DNA from: Ascaphus truei
Taxonomy: Eukaryota > Chordata > Amphibia > Anura > Ascaphidae
Direction: 5' to 3'
DNA length: 64,000 nt
Assembly: GCA_036426205.1 (NCBI GenBank)
Contig: CM071568.1
Span: 119,046,245 to 119,110,244 of the forward strand
A program made the position numbers and the translations under genes. The notes below the pieces were generated by a model. The model worked only from the letters and a program-made list of their open reading frames with translations. It ran no database searches and had not been told where the DNA came from. Positions 20,956-32,329 of the stretch are shown in pieces (within the stretch, counting starts at the first letter, position 1; every line of letters starts with the position of its first letter).

Positions 20956-22010
20956 TAATTAACCTTTATTATCATGTAGGCAATTTACTTATGTATGCAT
21001 TGTTCTGTACACAATGGGTTTTATATACTATGATTTTATTTGACCATTTTTGTGATAAACATTAATACAAACATTCATAAAATGTACGTCGTATATATGA
21101 AGACTGCATACATATGATGCATAATTTGAGCTTCCAGCAATAAATCTGTGACATTCAGAATATTTAAGACAGGAGTTGATGTACAGATTTAGCCATGTTA
21201 ATTGCTCCTGCTTATTACACAACATATTGTAATGCTGTATATATATATATATAAAAGAAAAGTGCCCGATCCTAGTGCAATATGTTAAAAAATATATGAA
21301 TTTAATAATCCAAGATTCACAAATGAACACTCACAAACAAATGGTAATAAAAGGCATGTTATGAGTATATGCTTATGCTCCAACGATCCGTGACTGTATC
21401 TCTGCTGTTCATCAAAACTGCACGCCACGAGTCTCCGTGCCAGCAGGAACTTGCGACGTCAGTCCTCGGTGAAAGTATCCTCCGACAGCACACCACAGGC
21501 GTATGTGGTTCCTGACCCCAGCGTGCTCTTTTTCATTGTTCAGCAAGAAGGGAATCTACTCATGCCTTTCCTGTAGTTTTGATACATGTTTGCGGTTTCT
21601 TCTGCTAAGGACTGCTGCTCAGCTCTAGCCCTATCACAACATGGACTGATCTTTTTACTGACTGAGCTGAGTATTTCCTGATCCTATACAGTTACCTCAC
21701 CACTAGGACTGGTTCATCTTTTTTCAATGAGTCTTTTTGAAAATACTAATTATTGCCTAGCTTATATTTTTTGCGCTATTACTTAATTGATGTTCCTTGG
21801 CTATTTAGTTCTGTAGATTTCTTGAGTGTGATATGTTTTGCATTATATTTTTGCCTGTGATTATTTTGTATTGGGTATGATTTTTTTGTTCCCTTTTTCT
21901 AACCCATCCTCCCCCTTGGTCATCATTTTTCTTGTATGTGCTTATTAGTACATATACGTTTATTTGGTTATATCTTTCCTATTTATTGTCACATTGAACT
22001 TTGATATTTA
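20956..22010. other. Unassigned, possible PLE untranslated sequence
   Basis: A short (AT)n at 21236-21254 is followed by a CpG-containing stretch (21360-21540) resembling leader parts of the PLEs in this window, but I find no aligned landmark or ribozyme box in it. Confidence 0.3.
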
Positions 22011-22012
22011 TA

Positions 22013-22019
22013 TTATATA

Positions 22020-22068
<49 letters not shown>

Positions 22069-22085
22069 TATATATATATAATATT
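22013..22085. repeat. (AT)n microsatellite
   Basis: About 70 bases of almost pure alternating AT, left neighbour of the foldback element; a similar tract (22650-22705) borders its right side. Confidence 0.95.
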
Positions 22086-22090
22086 ATAAA

Positions 22091-22640
22091 TCAAAAAAGA
22101 AATATGATACCGTTCTTTGGCTAACGAAATGCATTATTTTGTGCGAGCTTTCGAGATACACTGATCTCTTCTTCCGGCGATGTTACAATGAATGAAGCAA
22201 GCAAAAGTATATACAGTGCTTTACAAAAGGTGTGTGTGGTGTGGGAGTGGATATAAATGTGTGGGTAGATGTGGGTATCCACACTTTATATACACTCCCA
22301 CTCCACACACACCTTTTGTAAAGCACTGTAGATACGGTGGCTGTCCATTCATTTATATTCACACAGATACATACACACACTCTTACATCACTTGCTTTCA
22401 GGAACCTTTTGACACCTCTAGCCATAAAACACATCCACCCGGGGAAGGACAAGCACAGAAAAATTCCAAGAGACACTGTTTTTAAGTATACCTTTTGCTT
22501 GCTTCATTCATTGTAACATCGCCGGAAGAAGAGATCAGTGATCTCAAAGCTCGCACAAAATAAGCATTTCGTTAGCCCACAGAACGGTATCATCTATTTA
22601 TTTTTATTATTGAAGCTCGGCTAACACGGTACTGATACCT
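22091..22640. mobile_element. PLE-derived foldback element
   Basis: Outer arms 22105-22213 and 22487-22600 are reverse complements (GATACCGTTCTTTGGCTAACG against GTTAGCCCACAGAACGGTATC at the tips; GAATGAAGCAAGCAAAAG against its complement). A second, perfect inner pair lies at 22207-22265 and 22285-22332 (CAGTGCTTTACAAAAGG and complement). The arms carry a ribozyme-like block. The right end continues with CGGCTAACACGGTACTGA. No coding sequence remains; the arrangement suggests terminal repeats joined by internal deletion. Confidence 0.65.
22145..22178 (-). ncRNA. Hammerhead-like motif in foldback element
   Basis: Minus strand: CGGAAGA, stem AGAGAU-CAGUGU-AUCUC, GAAAGCUCGC. It differs from CUGANGA at one base (U to G), and GAAA is kept. 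The other arm (22521-22553, plus strand) has the same stem but CAAA in place of GAAA. Probably decayed ribozymes. Confidence 0.5.
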
Positions 22641-22649
22641 CTACATGTA

Positions 22650-22651
22650 TG

Positions 22652-22694
<43 letters not shown>

Positions 22695-22705
22695 TAATAT
22701 ATATC
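22650..22705. repeat. (AT)n microsatellite
   Basis: Alternating AT with small breaks to the right of the foldback element. Confidence 0.9.
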
Positions 22706-23146
22706 ATTTTATTGGTTCATTATTTATAGGTTTAGGATTAGGTAGGGAGTTCTTTGGCCTATTTTAGCTTATTAGTACAGATCATTCCTTCACAGGTTTT
22801 ATAGATGTGCAAGTTATGTATTTTTCTTGCTATCATTTATGATTTTTCTGCTGTTCTGTGTATGTTATTTTTAATGTTAGGGTCATCCACTGTGTCTTAT
22901 TAAAATCTTTCATATATTGTCTTCTGACTTTTTATCCATTTATTTTTATACATATTTGAGTGCTATTCTAGGGATCTTGTTTGTTCTTTGTGTGCTTATA
23001 TATTACTTCTATCCATTAGCACCGCTAGTTCCCACTGTATTCTTATTTTTTTATTCTATTTTGAATTGATTGTATTATTTTATATTTTTTTCTGGGCTCT
23101 GTTTTTTTGCCTTTTACATATAGTGTTAGCGATTCCCTTTAGTGTG

Positions 23147-23149
<3 letters not shown>
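22706..23149. other. Unassigned T-rich interval
   Basis: T-rich sequence on the plus strand without recognisable coding or repeat structure; an (AT)n tract follows at 23150-23215. Confidence 0.4.
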
Positions 23150-23182
<33 letters not shown>

Positions 23183-23234
23183 CACACACATATATAATAT
23201 ATATAATATATATATACAGGTTCCAAATGCACCC

Positions 23235-23700
23235 CCAGGATCGCCCGGTGCGAGTGCATTTAACCCCCTGCTAGTGCATTTAACCCCCCTGCCGAGTGCC
23301 GCTGCTGTGCTGCGGCTCATTTCAGGATGCCGGTTCGCGATCAAGTGGGTCACCTAGCAAAGCAGGAAGCCGGAAGAATAGCCCAGCCGCAGACATCCCT
23401 TGGAGGCACTGCAGTGACGCTACGCCACGCACCAACGCAGGCGCATACAGGCACGCTCTCCCGCACTAAAGATCTCGTAGCAACTGCCGGGACCAGAGGC
23501 AGAAAGAGGCCTGGAGATTGTGGCTGGATGTGTCTGTGGAGTGGCGCTGTGTGGCTGGAGGAAGTGCTGCTCGTGTTGCTGCTGCCTCCGTGTGAATCGT
23601 GGGCCAGGCGGATGGAGGGAGCTCCCCAGGATGGATTTCCTCACTCGCATGGCAGGTAAGAGAGGGCAGGTGGGGGGGGGGAGAGAAGGAGATGCTGCAT
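23235..23700 (+). promoter_or_regulatory. CpG-rich patch, possible host promoter
   Basis: This GC- and CpG-rich stretch stands out from its AT-rich surroundings. It is not recognisably part of a repeat and contains a candidate first exon with a splice donor at 23655/23656. It could instead be an unrecognised GC-rich repeat. Confidence 0.4.
23631..23655 (+). CDS. Candidate coding first exon of an unidentified host gene
   Basis: ATG at 23631 starts MDFLTRMA and stops after one base of the next codon at a consensus donor (GCAG|GTAAGA). It sits at the 3' side of the CpG-rich patch. Spliced to the candidate exon at 26067-26124 the frame stays open, whereas the upstream ATG at 23612 would run into a stop in that exon. 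I do not recognise the protein. The evidence is only splice signals, frame agreement and CpG context over 27 codons, so this is a hypothesis; chance agreement is quite possible. Confidence 0.3.
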
Positions 23701-23839
23701 ACCACTGTAGTGAGCCGGCTTCAGCCATAAGAGCAGCCGCCATCACTGCTATATTTAATCTCCTGTCGGCACCGCTGATAAGAGGGAGAGAGAGGAATTT
23801 GAGAGGGCGGACACTCGCTCTCGCATAAGGAAGGGGAGG

Positions 23840-23897
23840 GGGTGTCTGTCTGTCTGTCTACCCTTGTGTGTGAGAATGTGTGTGTGTGTGTGTGTGT

Positions 23898-23989
<92 letters not shown>

Positions 23990-25175
23990 GTGGGTGTGTG
24001 TGTGTGTGTGTGTGTCTGTCTGTCTATGTGCGTGTGTGTGTGTGCGTGCGTGTGCGTGCGCGTGTGTGTGCGTGTGTGCGTGCGTGTGCGTTTCGTGGGT
24101 GTGTGCGTGTGGGTGTGTGTGGTGTGTGTGTGTGTGTGTGTGTGTTGGTGTGTGTGTGTGTGTGGTTGTGTGTGTGTTGTGTGTTGTGTGTGTGTGTGCA
24201 TGTGTGTGTGTGTGTGGTGTGTTTGTGTGTCGTGTCGTTGCGGCGCGTGTGTGTGTGTTTGTGTGTGTGTTGGTTGTATGCTGGTGTTGTGGTGGTGTGT
24301 GTGTGTTGTTGTGTGTTTGGTGTGTGTGCTTGTGTCGGTTTGTGAGTGTGTGTGTGGTGTGGTAGTGTGTGTATGTGTGTGTGTTGTGTGTGTGTGTCGT
24401 GTTGCGTCTTGTGTGTGGTCCCGTGACGTGTGGTCGTAGTGTGTGTGTGATTGTGTGTCGTGTGTGTTATGTGTCTTGTGTGGTGTGTGTGTCGTAGTGG
24501 GTCGTTTTTTTGTGTTTTTTGTTTCCGTGTTCTTTTTGTTTCTTTTTTTTTTTTTTTTTTCCATAATTTGTGTGTTGTTTTTTCGATTTGAGAGTTTATG
24601 TGTGTGTGTGTGTGTTGCGTGTGCGTGTGGTGTGGCGTGCGCTTGTGCATGTGCGTTTGTAGTTTGTTTTTGTGTTGTTTTTTATTTTGTGTGGTTGTTG
24701 GTGGTTTGTTGTGTGTTTAAGTGTGTGATTGTCGTGTTTTTGTGTGTGTGTGAGTGTCACCCACCCTGTCTACCTGTCTCACTTTATCACCCCCTGTCTC
24801 ACTTTGACACCCTCTGTCTCACTTTCTGTCACCCTCTGTCTCACACCTGTCTCCCCCTGTCACCCACTGTCTCCCTGTCATACTCTCGTTCATCACCCTG
24901 TCCACCCTCTTGTTCATCCCTTCCCCCTTTGTCTCACCCTTTCACCCTCTTTTTGTCATCCTTTCAACCCTATTACTACCTGTCACCTTGTTCTCACACT
25001 GACTGTCCTTTCTGTCTCTTGGTGTTGTAGTGGGAGAGTTTGTGTGTGTCTTTTTGTGTGTGTGTGTGTGTGTGTGTTTTGTGTGTGTGTGTGTGCGTGT
25101 GCGTGTGCGTGTGCGCGTGCCTTTGCGCATTTGTGCGTGTGCGTGTGCGTGTGCGTGTGCATTTTTTTGTGTGTG

Positions 25176-25208
<33 letters not shown>

Positions 25209-25880
25209 AAGTGGAGAGTGTGTGTATGTGTGTGTAAGTGGGAGAGTGTTTGTGTGTGTGTGTGTGTGAGTGTCACCTACCCTGTATACCTGTCTCACTT
25301 TAATCACCCCCTGTCTCAACTTTGACACCCTCTGTCTCACTTTCTGTCACCCTCTCTCACCCTGTCTCCCCCTGTCACCCACTGTCTCCCGCTCCCGTGT
25401 CTCACCCTTCACCCTCTGTCTCACCCTGTCACCCTCTGTCTCACCCTGTCACCCTATTTCTAACCCTGTCACCCTCTGTCTCACACTGTCACCCTCTGTC
25501 TCCCCCTGTCACTCCGCTCTTTCTGCCCACCTCGTCATCCTCTTTCTCCCCCTGTCCCCCGCTCTTCTTCTCTCGCCCGTTCTCGGTCCCTTTCCCCTCT
25601 TTCACACCCTTGTCCCTCTTTTCTCTCACCCTTCTCCCCCACCTCTATCTCCTCCTCCCTTATTCTCCCTCTTCTCTGCCTGTTCACCCCTGCTTTCTCC
25701 CTTTGTCACCACTCTTTCGTCACCTCTTGTCGTTCCACTTGTCCCCTCTTAATCCCGTCACCCTCTGTCGCCTGTTCATCCCTCTGTCTCCCTGTCCGCT
25801 CTTCTCACCTGTTCCCTCTACTCCCCCTGTCCACCCTCTATTCCCCTCTGTCTCACCTGTCACCCTGATCTAAAACCCTC
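23840..25880. repeat. Large GT/CT simple-repeat block
   Basis: (GT)n with frequent single-base breaks fills about 23870-24760. A CT-rich minisatellite with TCACCCTCTGTCTCACCCTG-like units fills 24760-25010. A second (GT)n lies at 25030-25270 and a second CT minisatellite at 25270-25880. The block GTGTGAGTGTCACC(C/T)ACCCTGT..ACC marks both GT-to-CT junctions (24760 and 25268), so the right half looks like a duplicate of the left. Cysteine-valine or threonine-histidine frames across it are artefacts. Confidence 0.93.
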
Positions 25881-26572
25881 TCTGTCAAACACTCTCTGTC
25901 ACCACCACGCCTACCACACACACACACCAACTCACTCCCTCCTCTCTTGTCTCACAAGGCCCCGCGCCTGTGTAAACACACACACCTCTCTGGTATATCC
26001 TATTTACCCTATATATCTTAATTGGCCTATACCTACACCGAAATAACCTATACTGCTTTCTTCCAGATCTGACTCTCAAACTTCACACGGGAGACATCGG
26101 AATCCCCCCTAACCCAGAAGACAGGTAGGGAACACCTCCCCTCCAACATATAACATAGCGGGAATGAGGGTACTTTGGACATTGAGGGACTGCGGATCAG
26201 GTAAGATCCCAGGTGAGATTGCTGCTTTAGATATTATGAAGCGGGGGCATCCAGACACTGGTTAAAGTGTTCAGGAAACTAGTCATTCACATCAGGCTTT
26301 TTTTTTCTAAATACGACATTTACACACACATACACAAACCTACACACATACACATAAATAAACTTATGTCAAAAACAAATGTTGTTCTTACTAGGAATTT
26401 ATTTAAAAAATTAAAGCGGCCGGGGCCTGTCGGGACTATGGGCGGCTTGGGGCGGACTAGTGGCGGTGCTGGAGGTGACTAGGGCGGGGCTGGCAGCGGG
26501 ACTAGAATGGGGCTAAGTGGCGAGTAGATTGTTTTGTTCGGCGAGTAGATTTTTGGGTTATTTGTCGACCAC

Positions 26573-26578
<6 letters not shown>
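25881..26578 (+). other. Mostly unassigned, contains a candidate exon
   Basis: Transition out of the CT minisatellite, then non-repetitive sequence holding the possible exon at 26067-26124, and a G-rich degenerate GGGGC(G)GGACTAG repeat at about 26420-26520. A second possible donor, GGATCAG|GTAAGA, is at 26204, but the intron needed to join it would be implausibly short. Confidence 0.4.
26067..26124 (+). CDS. Candidate second exon of an unidentified host gene
   Basis: It is preceded by a pyrimidine-rich acceptor (CTTTCTTCCAG) and followed by GACAG|GTAGGG. With one base carried from the exon at 23655 it reads DLTLKLHTGDIGIPPNPED, open throughout, with a soluble and non-repetitive composition. 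The intron would span the simple-repeat block. No downstream exon could be placed with confidence before the L2 copy at 27.4 kb. Identity unknown. Confidence 0.3.

Positions 26579-26608
<30 letters not shown>
26579..26608. repeat. (AT)n microsatellite
   Basis: Thirty bases of alternating AT directly before the hairpin element; another of about 50 bases is at 26836-26886 after it. Confidence 0.95.
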
Positions 26609-26612
26609 CGAC

Positions 26613-26761
26613 TGATATTACCAGATGATGGTACAGTAAGGAGAGACATCACACATGGGATATACTTCAAAGTGATGTATTTGAGTCTCCAAATACATCA
26701 CTTTGAAGTATATCCCATGTGTGCTGTCTCTGCCTTACGGGACCATCATCTTGTAATATCA
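26613..26761. repeat. 149-bp near-perfect hairpin (foldback MITE or miRNA-like)
   Basis: TGATATTACCAGATGATGGT at the left pairs with its near-complement at the right. The arms of about 71 bases include ACATGGGATATACTTCAAAG and its exact complement. They meet at a loop of about 6 bases around 26684-26689 (AGTCTC). Mismatches are few and spread out. The ends resemble a short inverted-repeat transposon; a transcript would fold like a miRNA precursor. No family name assigned. Confidence 0.85.
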
Positions 26762-26836
26762 TCCTTATTATTCTTATGGGACTAGCATTCAGGAGTTCTT
26801 TCTGTATATGTGTGTGTGCCACTGCTGAACCAATTA

Positions 26837-26886
<50 letters not shown>

Positions 26887-27397
26887 CACACATTATTGCA
26901 AAGATTTTCTATTAGAGTCAAGAGCTGTTATAACACAATATCAAAGAATATCCCACCTTAGCACACCAACTGGAGCAATAACCTTTGCGACATCTGTACC
27001 TGGTACTTTTACTTCCCTGTTCCTTCTGCACCGGATATAAAATATCAGTTCCTCCTGTTTGCTCCTTTGAAATTGGTGGCAATTAGCAGTAGAGAGGGGC
27101 ACATTTTTTTCAGATTTGGATCTGCAACAGATCTGACGGTTTCTTTGGTCCGGGAATTTCCACGAATCAAATTTCAAAAAGGGCGATTTGAATTTTTGTA
27201 TTTTTTTTTCCACTGACATTCCAATCGACCAATCGACAGATTCTTCAATCCGTTGGTGGATTTTAAGAATCCAATCCGCGGATTGCTGAATTCACTGCTG
27301 CCTCTGCTGCTGCTCCCTGTGTGTATAAAAAGAAAGGATGCTGTATGGGGCAGTACATTCGAATTTTAGATTGACAATAGAACCACATGGTTACAGT
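26887..27397. other. Unassigned interval
   Basis: It contains a stretch rich in GATTTGAATTTTTG-like words with several short self-complementary blocks (27100-27290), perhaps an old DNA-transposon remnant, but no termini are visible. Confidence 0.35.
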
Positions 27398-29095
27398 AGC
27401 TTAGCAATACCTTTCCATCCTCCTTCAAACATGCAACAGTTATACCATTACTCAAAAACAACAAGCTTGACCCTACCTGTCTTTCTAAGTACCGACCTGT
27501 CTCCCTCCTGCCTGTTGCCTCTAAACTCCTTGAATGTCTTGTATTTTCTCGCTTGCTCCACTTTCTCAACACCTATTCTCTCCTAGACCCTCTACAATCT
27601 GGTTTCCGCACTGCTCACTCCACGGAAACAGCCCTCACTAAAATAACTGATGACCTCCATGCTGCCAAAACCATAGGTCATTACACTCTGCTCATATTAC
27701 TCGACCTCTCTGCAGCATTTGACACCGTGGACCACCCTCTTCTCCTTCACATTCTCCATACTCTTGGTATTCGGAACAAAGCTCTATCCTGGATCTCATC
27801 CTACCTCTCCCATCGTACTTTCAGTGTCTCTTCTGCTAACACCTCCTCCTCCTCCTCTATTGATCTCTCTGTGGGGGTACCCCAGGGCTCTGTCCTGGGA
27901 CCTCTTCTCTTTTCTCTGTACACACTCTGTCTAGGTGACCTAATAACATCTTTTGGGTTTAAATATCACCTCTATGCTGACGACACACAAATGTACTTTT
28001 CAACACCCGACCTTACACCTGCTGTACAAACCAAAGTTTCTGAATTATCTCTCTGCTATATCATCCTGGATGGCCCTCCGCCACCTTAAACACAACATGG
28101 CAAAAACAGAGCTCCTCATACTTCCTCCCAAACCTGGCCCTACTACCTCCTTCCACATAGTACTGTTGGAACTATGATCATTCACCCAGTAGCCCAAGCA
28201 CGCTGCCTAGGGGTCACACTCGACTCCTCTCTCACATTCGCCCCTCACATTCAAAACATATCTAAAACCTGTCGCTTTTTCCTCAACAATATAACAAAGA
28301 TACGTCCTTTCCTCTGTTGCTCGACTGCTAAAACTCTGACTGAGGCCCTCATTCTCTACCGTCTTCATTACTGTAACCTCCTGCTGTCCGGCCTTCCTGC
28401 CTCTCACCTGTCTCCCCTACAATCTATCCTAAACGCTGCTGCCAGAATCACTCTTCCCTTTCCTAGATCTGTCTCAGCATCTCCCCTCATGAAATCCCTC
28501 TCCTGGCTTCTGATCAAATCCCGCATCTCACACCATTCTTCTCCTCACTTTTAAAGCTTTACACTCTTCTGCCCCTCCTTACATCTCAGCCCTAATTTCT
28601 CGTTATGCACCATCCAGACTCTTCTTTGTCTTCTTTCTACCCCCTTTGTATCTAAAGCCCTCTCCCGCCTTAAACCTTTTCCACTGTCTGCCCCACACCT
28701 CTGGAATGCCCTTCCCCTCAGTACCCGACTAGCACCCTCTCTATCCACCTTTAAGACCCACCTTAAGACACACTTGCTTAAAGAAGCGTATGATAGCACT
28801 GGGATAATTCTGGATACATGTTACATAAAGCTTGGCCCCCTGCAGACGCACTTACCAGAATTCCCTCCTACTGTCTCTGTACGTTCTCCCTACCTACCAA
28901 TTAGACTGTAAGCTCCTCGGAGCAAGGACTCTTCTTCCTTAATGTTACTTTTATGCCTGTAGCACTTATTCCCATGACCTGTTATTTATACTACAGTATC
29001 TGTATTTATTTGATTACCACATGTATTACCACTGTGAAGCGCTATGTACATTAATGGCGCTATATAAATAAAGACATACAATACAATACAATACA
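27398..29095 (+). mobile_element. L2-type LINE, copy B, 5'-truncated
   Basis: It begins inside RT (ACCTTTCCATCCTCC...) and is collinear with copy A through the 3' end. RT is better preserved: [75 protein letters not shown]. Frame shifts occur near 28040 and 28160, and the C-terminus reads ARCLGVTLDSSLTF, LSPLQSILNAAARITL. It ends with GCTATATAAATAAAGACATACA and an ACAAT-rich tail. It supplies the uninterrupted target sequence that dates the Gypsy insertion in copy A. Confidence 0.92.
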
Positions 29096-29389
29096 AATCA
29101 AATAATATTTTTACTTTTAAGTGTGATTTTTTGTTATTTAAAAAAAATCTTATACTACACTTAAAGTCAATTGAGCCAATTTAGAGCTTTACTGTATTTA
29201 GCCTAAACATTTGGAAGAAATAAATTCTATTTGCCAGAATATTTACAGTGCTTTTTTCCTAGAGCCAATAGATTTAACTCACAAATTTGTAATTTTGTGG
29301 GAAAAAAATTATTGAAAAAATGCAAGTTAATGACACAAGTTTGTACATCTGTGTCATATTTAGAAAATTATATTGCAGAACATCTACCA

Positions 29390-29745
29390 TAACAATGCAT
29401 TGTGCTCGAGAAATCTTTCCCTCAGCTTCCTCTTAGTGCGACCTACATATTGTCGCCCACTGGGGCATGTTAATAAGTATATTACATGGATACTGTTACA
29501 GTTAATAAACTGTTTTAGTGGGAACTTTTCTTGTGTGGCCTTTGAGGTGAATGTGTTTTCTTTATTACTGATATGATGACACGTTAAACATCTGTTAGCC
29601 CCACATTTATAACAGCCAGCTGGACGCTGGCAGCCAGGTCTCTTTTGCTTCAGACATGCTGTCTGGCCCATTCTTTTTCTAACGCAGCATGCTTGATGCG
29701 ATAATGTTTTTGAATATAATTGATGGTGCAAAGAGACTGTTAGAG
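29390..29745 (-). pseudogene. PLE linker and GIY-YIG endonuclease fragment
   Basis: The minus-strand frame shows the cysteine motif of the PLE linker (CYKCGANRCLTCHH), then FINCNSIHVIYLLTCPSGRQYVGRTKRKLRER, with GIY-YIG as VIYLL...QYVGRT and the following catalytic Arg, and FLEH. The frame ends at about 29390. It is truncated on both sides: RT is absent and the LTR element begins at about 29746. Confidence 0.88.
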
Positions 29746-30055
29746 AAATGTGGAGGGAGATGTGCAGGGGTTTGGCGCCAAACCCAGATCCCCTGCAAAA
29801 GGAGCCGAGCGGCGCGAAAGCCGAAAGCCCACCCACCTGTGCTGTGACTGGCCAACAGACAAGGCCACGTCACACTGAGAGAAGGAGTGCACCTCCTCTT
29901 GTTTCCACCAGAGGGAGGGGCACAAGGAGAGCCAATCAGGAGCGTCCTCCCCAGCGAAGGGAGGGACAGGAAGTGAGAGCGAGGAACTTCACTTTTGCCT
30001 GACTGTTGAAGAGCAAGGAACCACTGAACTGAACTGTTCAACTCCTGCACGAAAT

Positions 30056-32163
30056 ATGTCCGAACTAAGCACCACAATCTTCCAACTCCCAGGAGGTTCC
30101 TGGTGGTGGAGATCTAGGGCCGAGAGTACCTCCGGTGCCTGTGCGTCCACTGCAGAACACCCGGACCGGCCGCAAGCACCAAAGCACGATGCCCTCAATG
30201 TGGCACGTACTATCTATGGCTTAACGAACCGTGGCCCATGATAAAGACCCCTCGGTGTGCCTCGCCGGGAACCCTAACGGAGGTGGCGGAGACAGCGGAC
30301 AAAGCTGTCCTAGTTCCCTGCACCACTGCTGAGGTGGGAACCAAGGCCCAGCCAACTACTGAGCCAAGAGATACTCCGGCGGAGAAGAGCGCGACCGCAG
30401 TGGAGGTACCGGAGCAGGCCCGTTTCGTACCACTACCCACTGGCGGTGCCGCAAAAGACCCAGGTGACTCCCTAGCAGAGGATCCGACCAAGTCGTCTTC
30501 GGAGGAAGAAGATGTCGTTTCATCGGTGGCGATGCGCCTACCGGCGAACCACCCCAGCTGTAAGAAAGATGGCGGTCCACTTACCGGAGAGAGGGAGCAG
30601 ACAAGTCCGGACACCCACCGACGGCGAGCGCTGGTGCGGCCTCAGGCCCGTAGAAGTCCCACGCCCGTGGTGACGCCGAGTGCGGTGAAGACGGGATCCG
30701 AGACGGCTCCGGAGGAACCAGATGTCATCCGCCAGCAGCGGAGCGGTAAGGAGACTCCACCACCCCCTTACTCCCGCCAGATGAAGAAGGATCCTGCAGA
30801 GGGCGAGAAGGAGAGGCTCGCAACCTACTTACCCGTCCGCGAACCGGATGATCCACCACCGCCCCTTCCGGTCTTGTACGCATTTCCGGTGCGTGACCAT
30901 GGAGCGGATGGAGATTCCGCGGGCGGCAACGATGACGACACTTCTGTTCCGGCTGGCATGGAGGGCCGGTGGCCATCTTTGCAGCCCGAGGAGCCGCCAT
31001 GGTGGCTGCACTTGCCAACCTTCGCAGAGGAGCACGAAGCACGCCGGAGAGGGCAAGCAAGAAAGTGCCCAGTGGTCGTGGTATCACCCGCTTGCTGGAC
31101 ATTGAAACGGACATTGCCCCAGCCCCAGTCCCTAGCGCCCTTGCCCCGGCCACTGACCATGCCCCGTCACGAGTCATGACACCGGGATCTAGTGGGGATA
31201 AGTTAAGTAAGAACCCCAAGTACTTCAAAGATTTGCGGGATTGGGAACTAAGTGATGAGGGATCTGATGGGGAAGTACTGTATGATGCTGTGATACGTGT
31301 GCTTAACCCCATGTCATTTTCTCCTGTGTTTAGAGGGAGGGCCCGAGGGTCCCACCCTACAGCGGACACCCTACAGCGGAGGCAGGGCCTGTAAGCAAGG
31401 TGATTTCCAAAATAAACCCCACCATCCACATCAACGCACGAGGTAGACGCAGTTGCCGCACTCTACTGAGGCGGTCCCGTCCGGTGTATCATCCCAAGCT
31501 GTGTCAGAGACAGGTACTTCTAGTGCAGTGTCCGAGTATGAGCACCGTGACAAGTGGTGGGCATCCCTGTTCACTGGTTACCACAAGGGTATGGACAGCA
31601 CCAGGTTCCTGTTAATCAGGAACAACATAGTTGATCATTGATGGGCTGTAGGTGCCTATACTCCCCAGGAGGTGGCGGGTGAGTTAGAGCACAGATACCA
31701 GGAGATAGAGCAAAAACTCCTCATGCCTAAGGGGCCTAGTATATTGTATGATGACATTGCCCCTGCAGAACCGGAGTTTTGGGTACTGCCATGCAGGGCG
31801 GGTCCTAGAAAGCTGCCCAGATTGAGCAGAGCAGACAGAGCCATAGTGTCCAGGTATAGGCAGTCCCATGGGTACGAGTACCCTTATGTGCCTGAAACCA
31901 TAATGAGGGAAATAGAGGAGAACAGAGATAGTTGGCTCAGAGAGGCCGTACAAGAATACTTGAGAACGAAGTTTGGTAAGGCGGGTTACCACAATGAAGA
32001 TAAGGTCAGTGAGGTAGTCCAGGCCTGGAGTGTGGGTCGGTGCACATACATGCACAGTGTGATATACCGGCCGGAGTCTGGGTCGGTGCAACCCTACTAC
32101 ATTACCATAACTGATCATAATGGGAGGAAGGTACGGAAGCCTGACCCAAAGCATTATCATTAA
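30056..32163 (+). pseudogene. Unrecognised protein of the LTR element
   Basis: It probably starts at ATG 30056 (MSELSTTIFQLPGG) and, after a frame change near 30115, shows a zinc-ribbon-like pair CLCVHC...CPQCGTYY at about 30140-30215. A long proline-, glutamate- and serine-rich disordered region runs to 31179. It shifts frame near 30960 and again near 31400. The last part (31453-32163, one TGA at 31639) is folded-looking: DKWWASLFTGYHKGM, GELEHRYQEIEQKLL, LREAVQEYLRTKFG, CTYMHSVIYRPESG, PYYITITDHNGRKVRK. A gag role would fit its position, but I recognise no family motif. Four or so breaks make it inactive. Confidence 0.5.
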
Positions 32164-32329
32164 GGGTTCTCCCCGTTGGGAGTAACCGTACTGTTGTATG
32201 CCACCTGGTGGTTGGCTCAAGAAGTATCATACATTGCAATGTGTTTTGTTTCCCAGGTTTGTTCACCGCAGGATGGTGCTGCTAAAGTTAGGTCCAAGTG
32301 GGGACCATTGGATTCCACCTGAGGGAGAG

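Noticed and set aside
23755..25340. Long cysteine-valine and threonine-histidine open frames on both strands
   Set aside because: They are direct translations of (GT)n and (AC)n runs, open in all frames by composition; not genes.
26126..26204. A third exon joined to the candidate host gene
   Set aside because: The frame would stay open, but the intron would be about 30 bases with a poor acceptor, too short for a vertebrate.
29773..29790. TGGCGCC block as a lysine-tRNA primer-binding site
   Set aside because: After the first seven bases it does not continue like lysine-tRNA sites, and no LTR end precedes it.
30725..31429. 234-codon minus-strand frame
   Set aside because: Antisense of the proline-rich part of the LTR-element gene; GC-rich sequence lacks stops in several frames.
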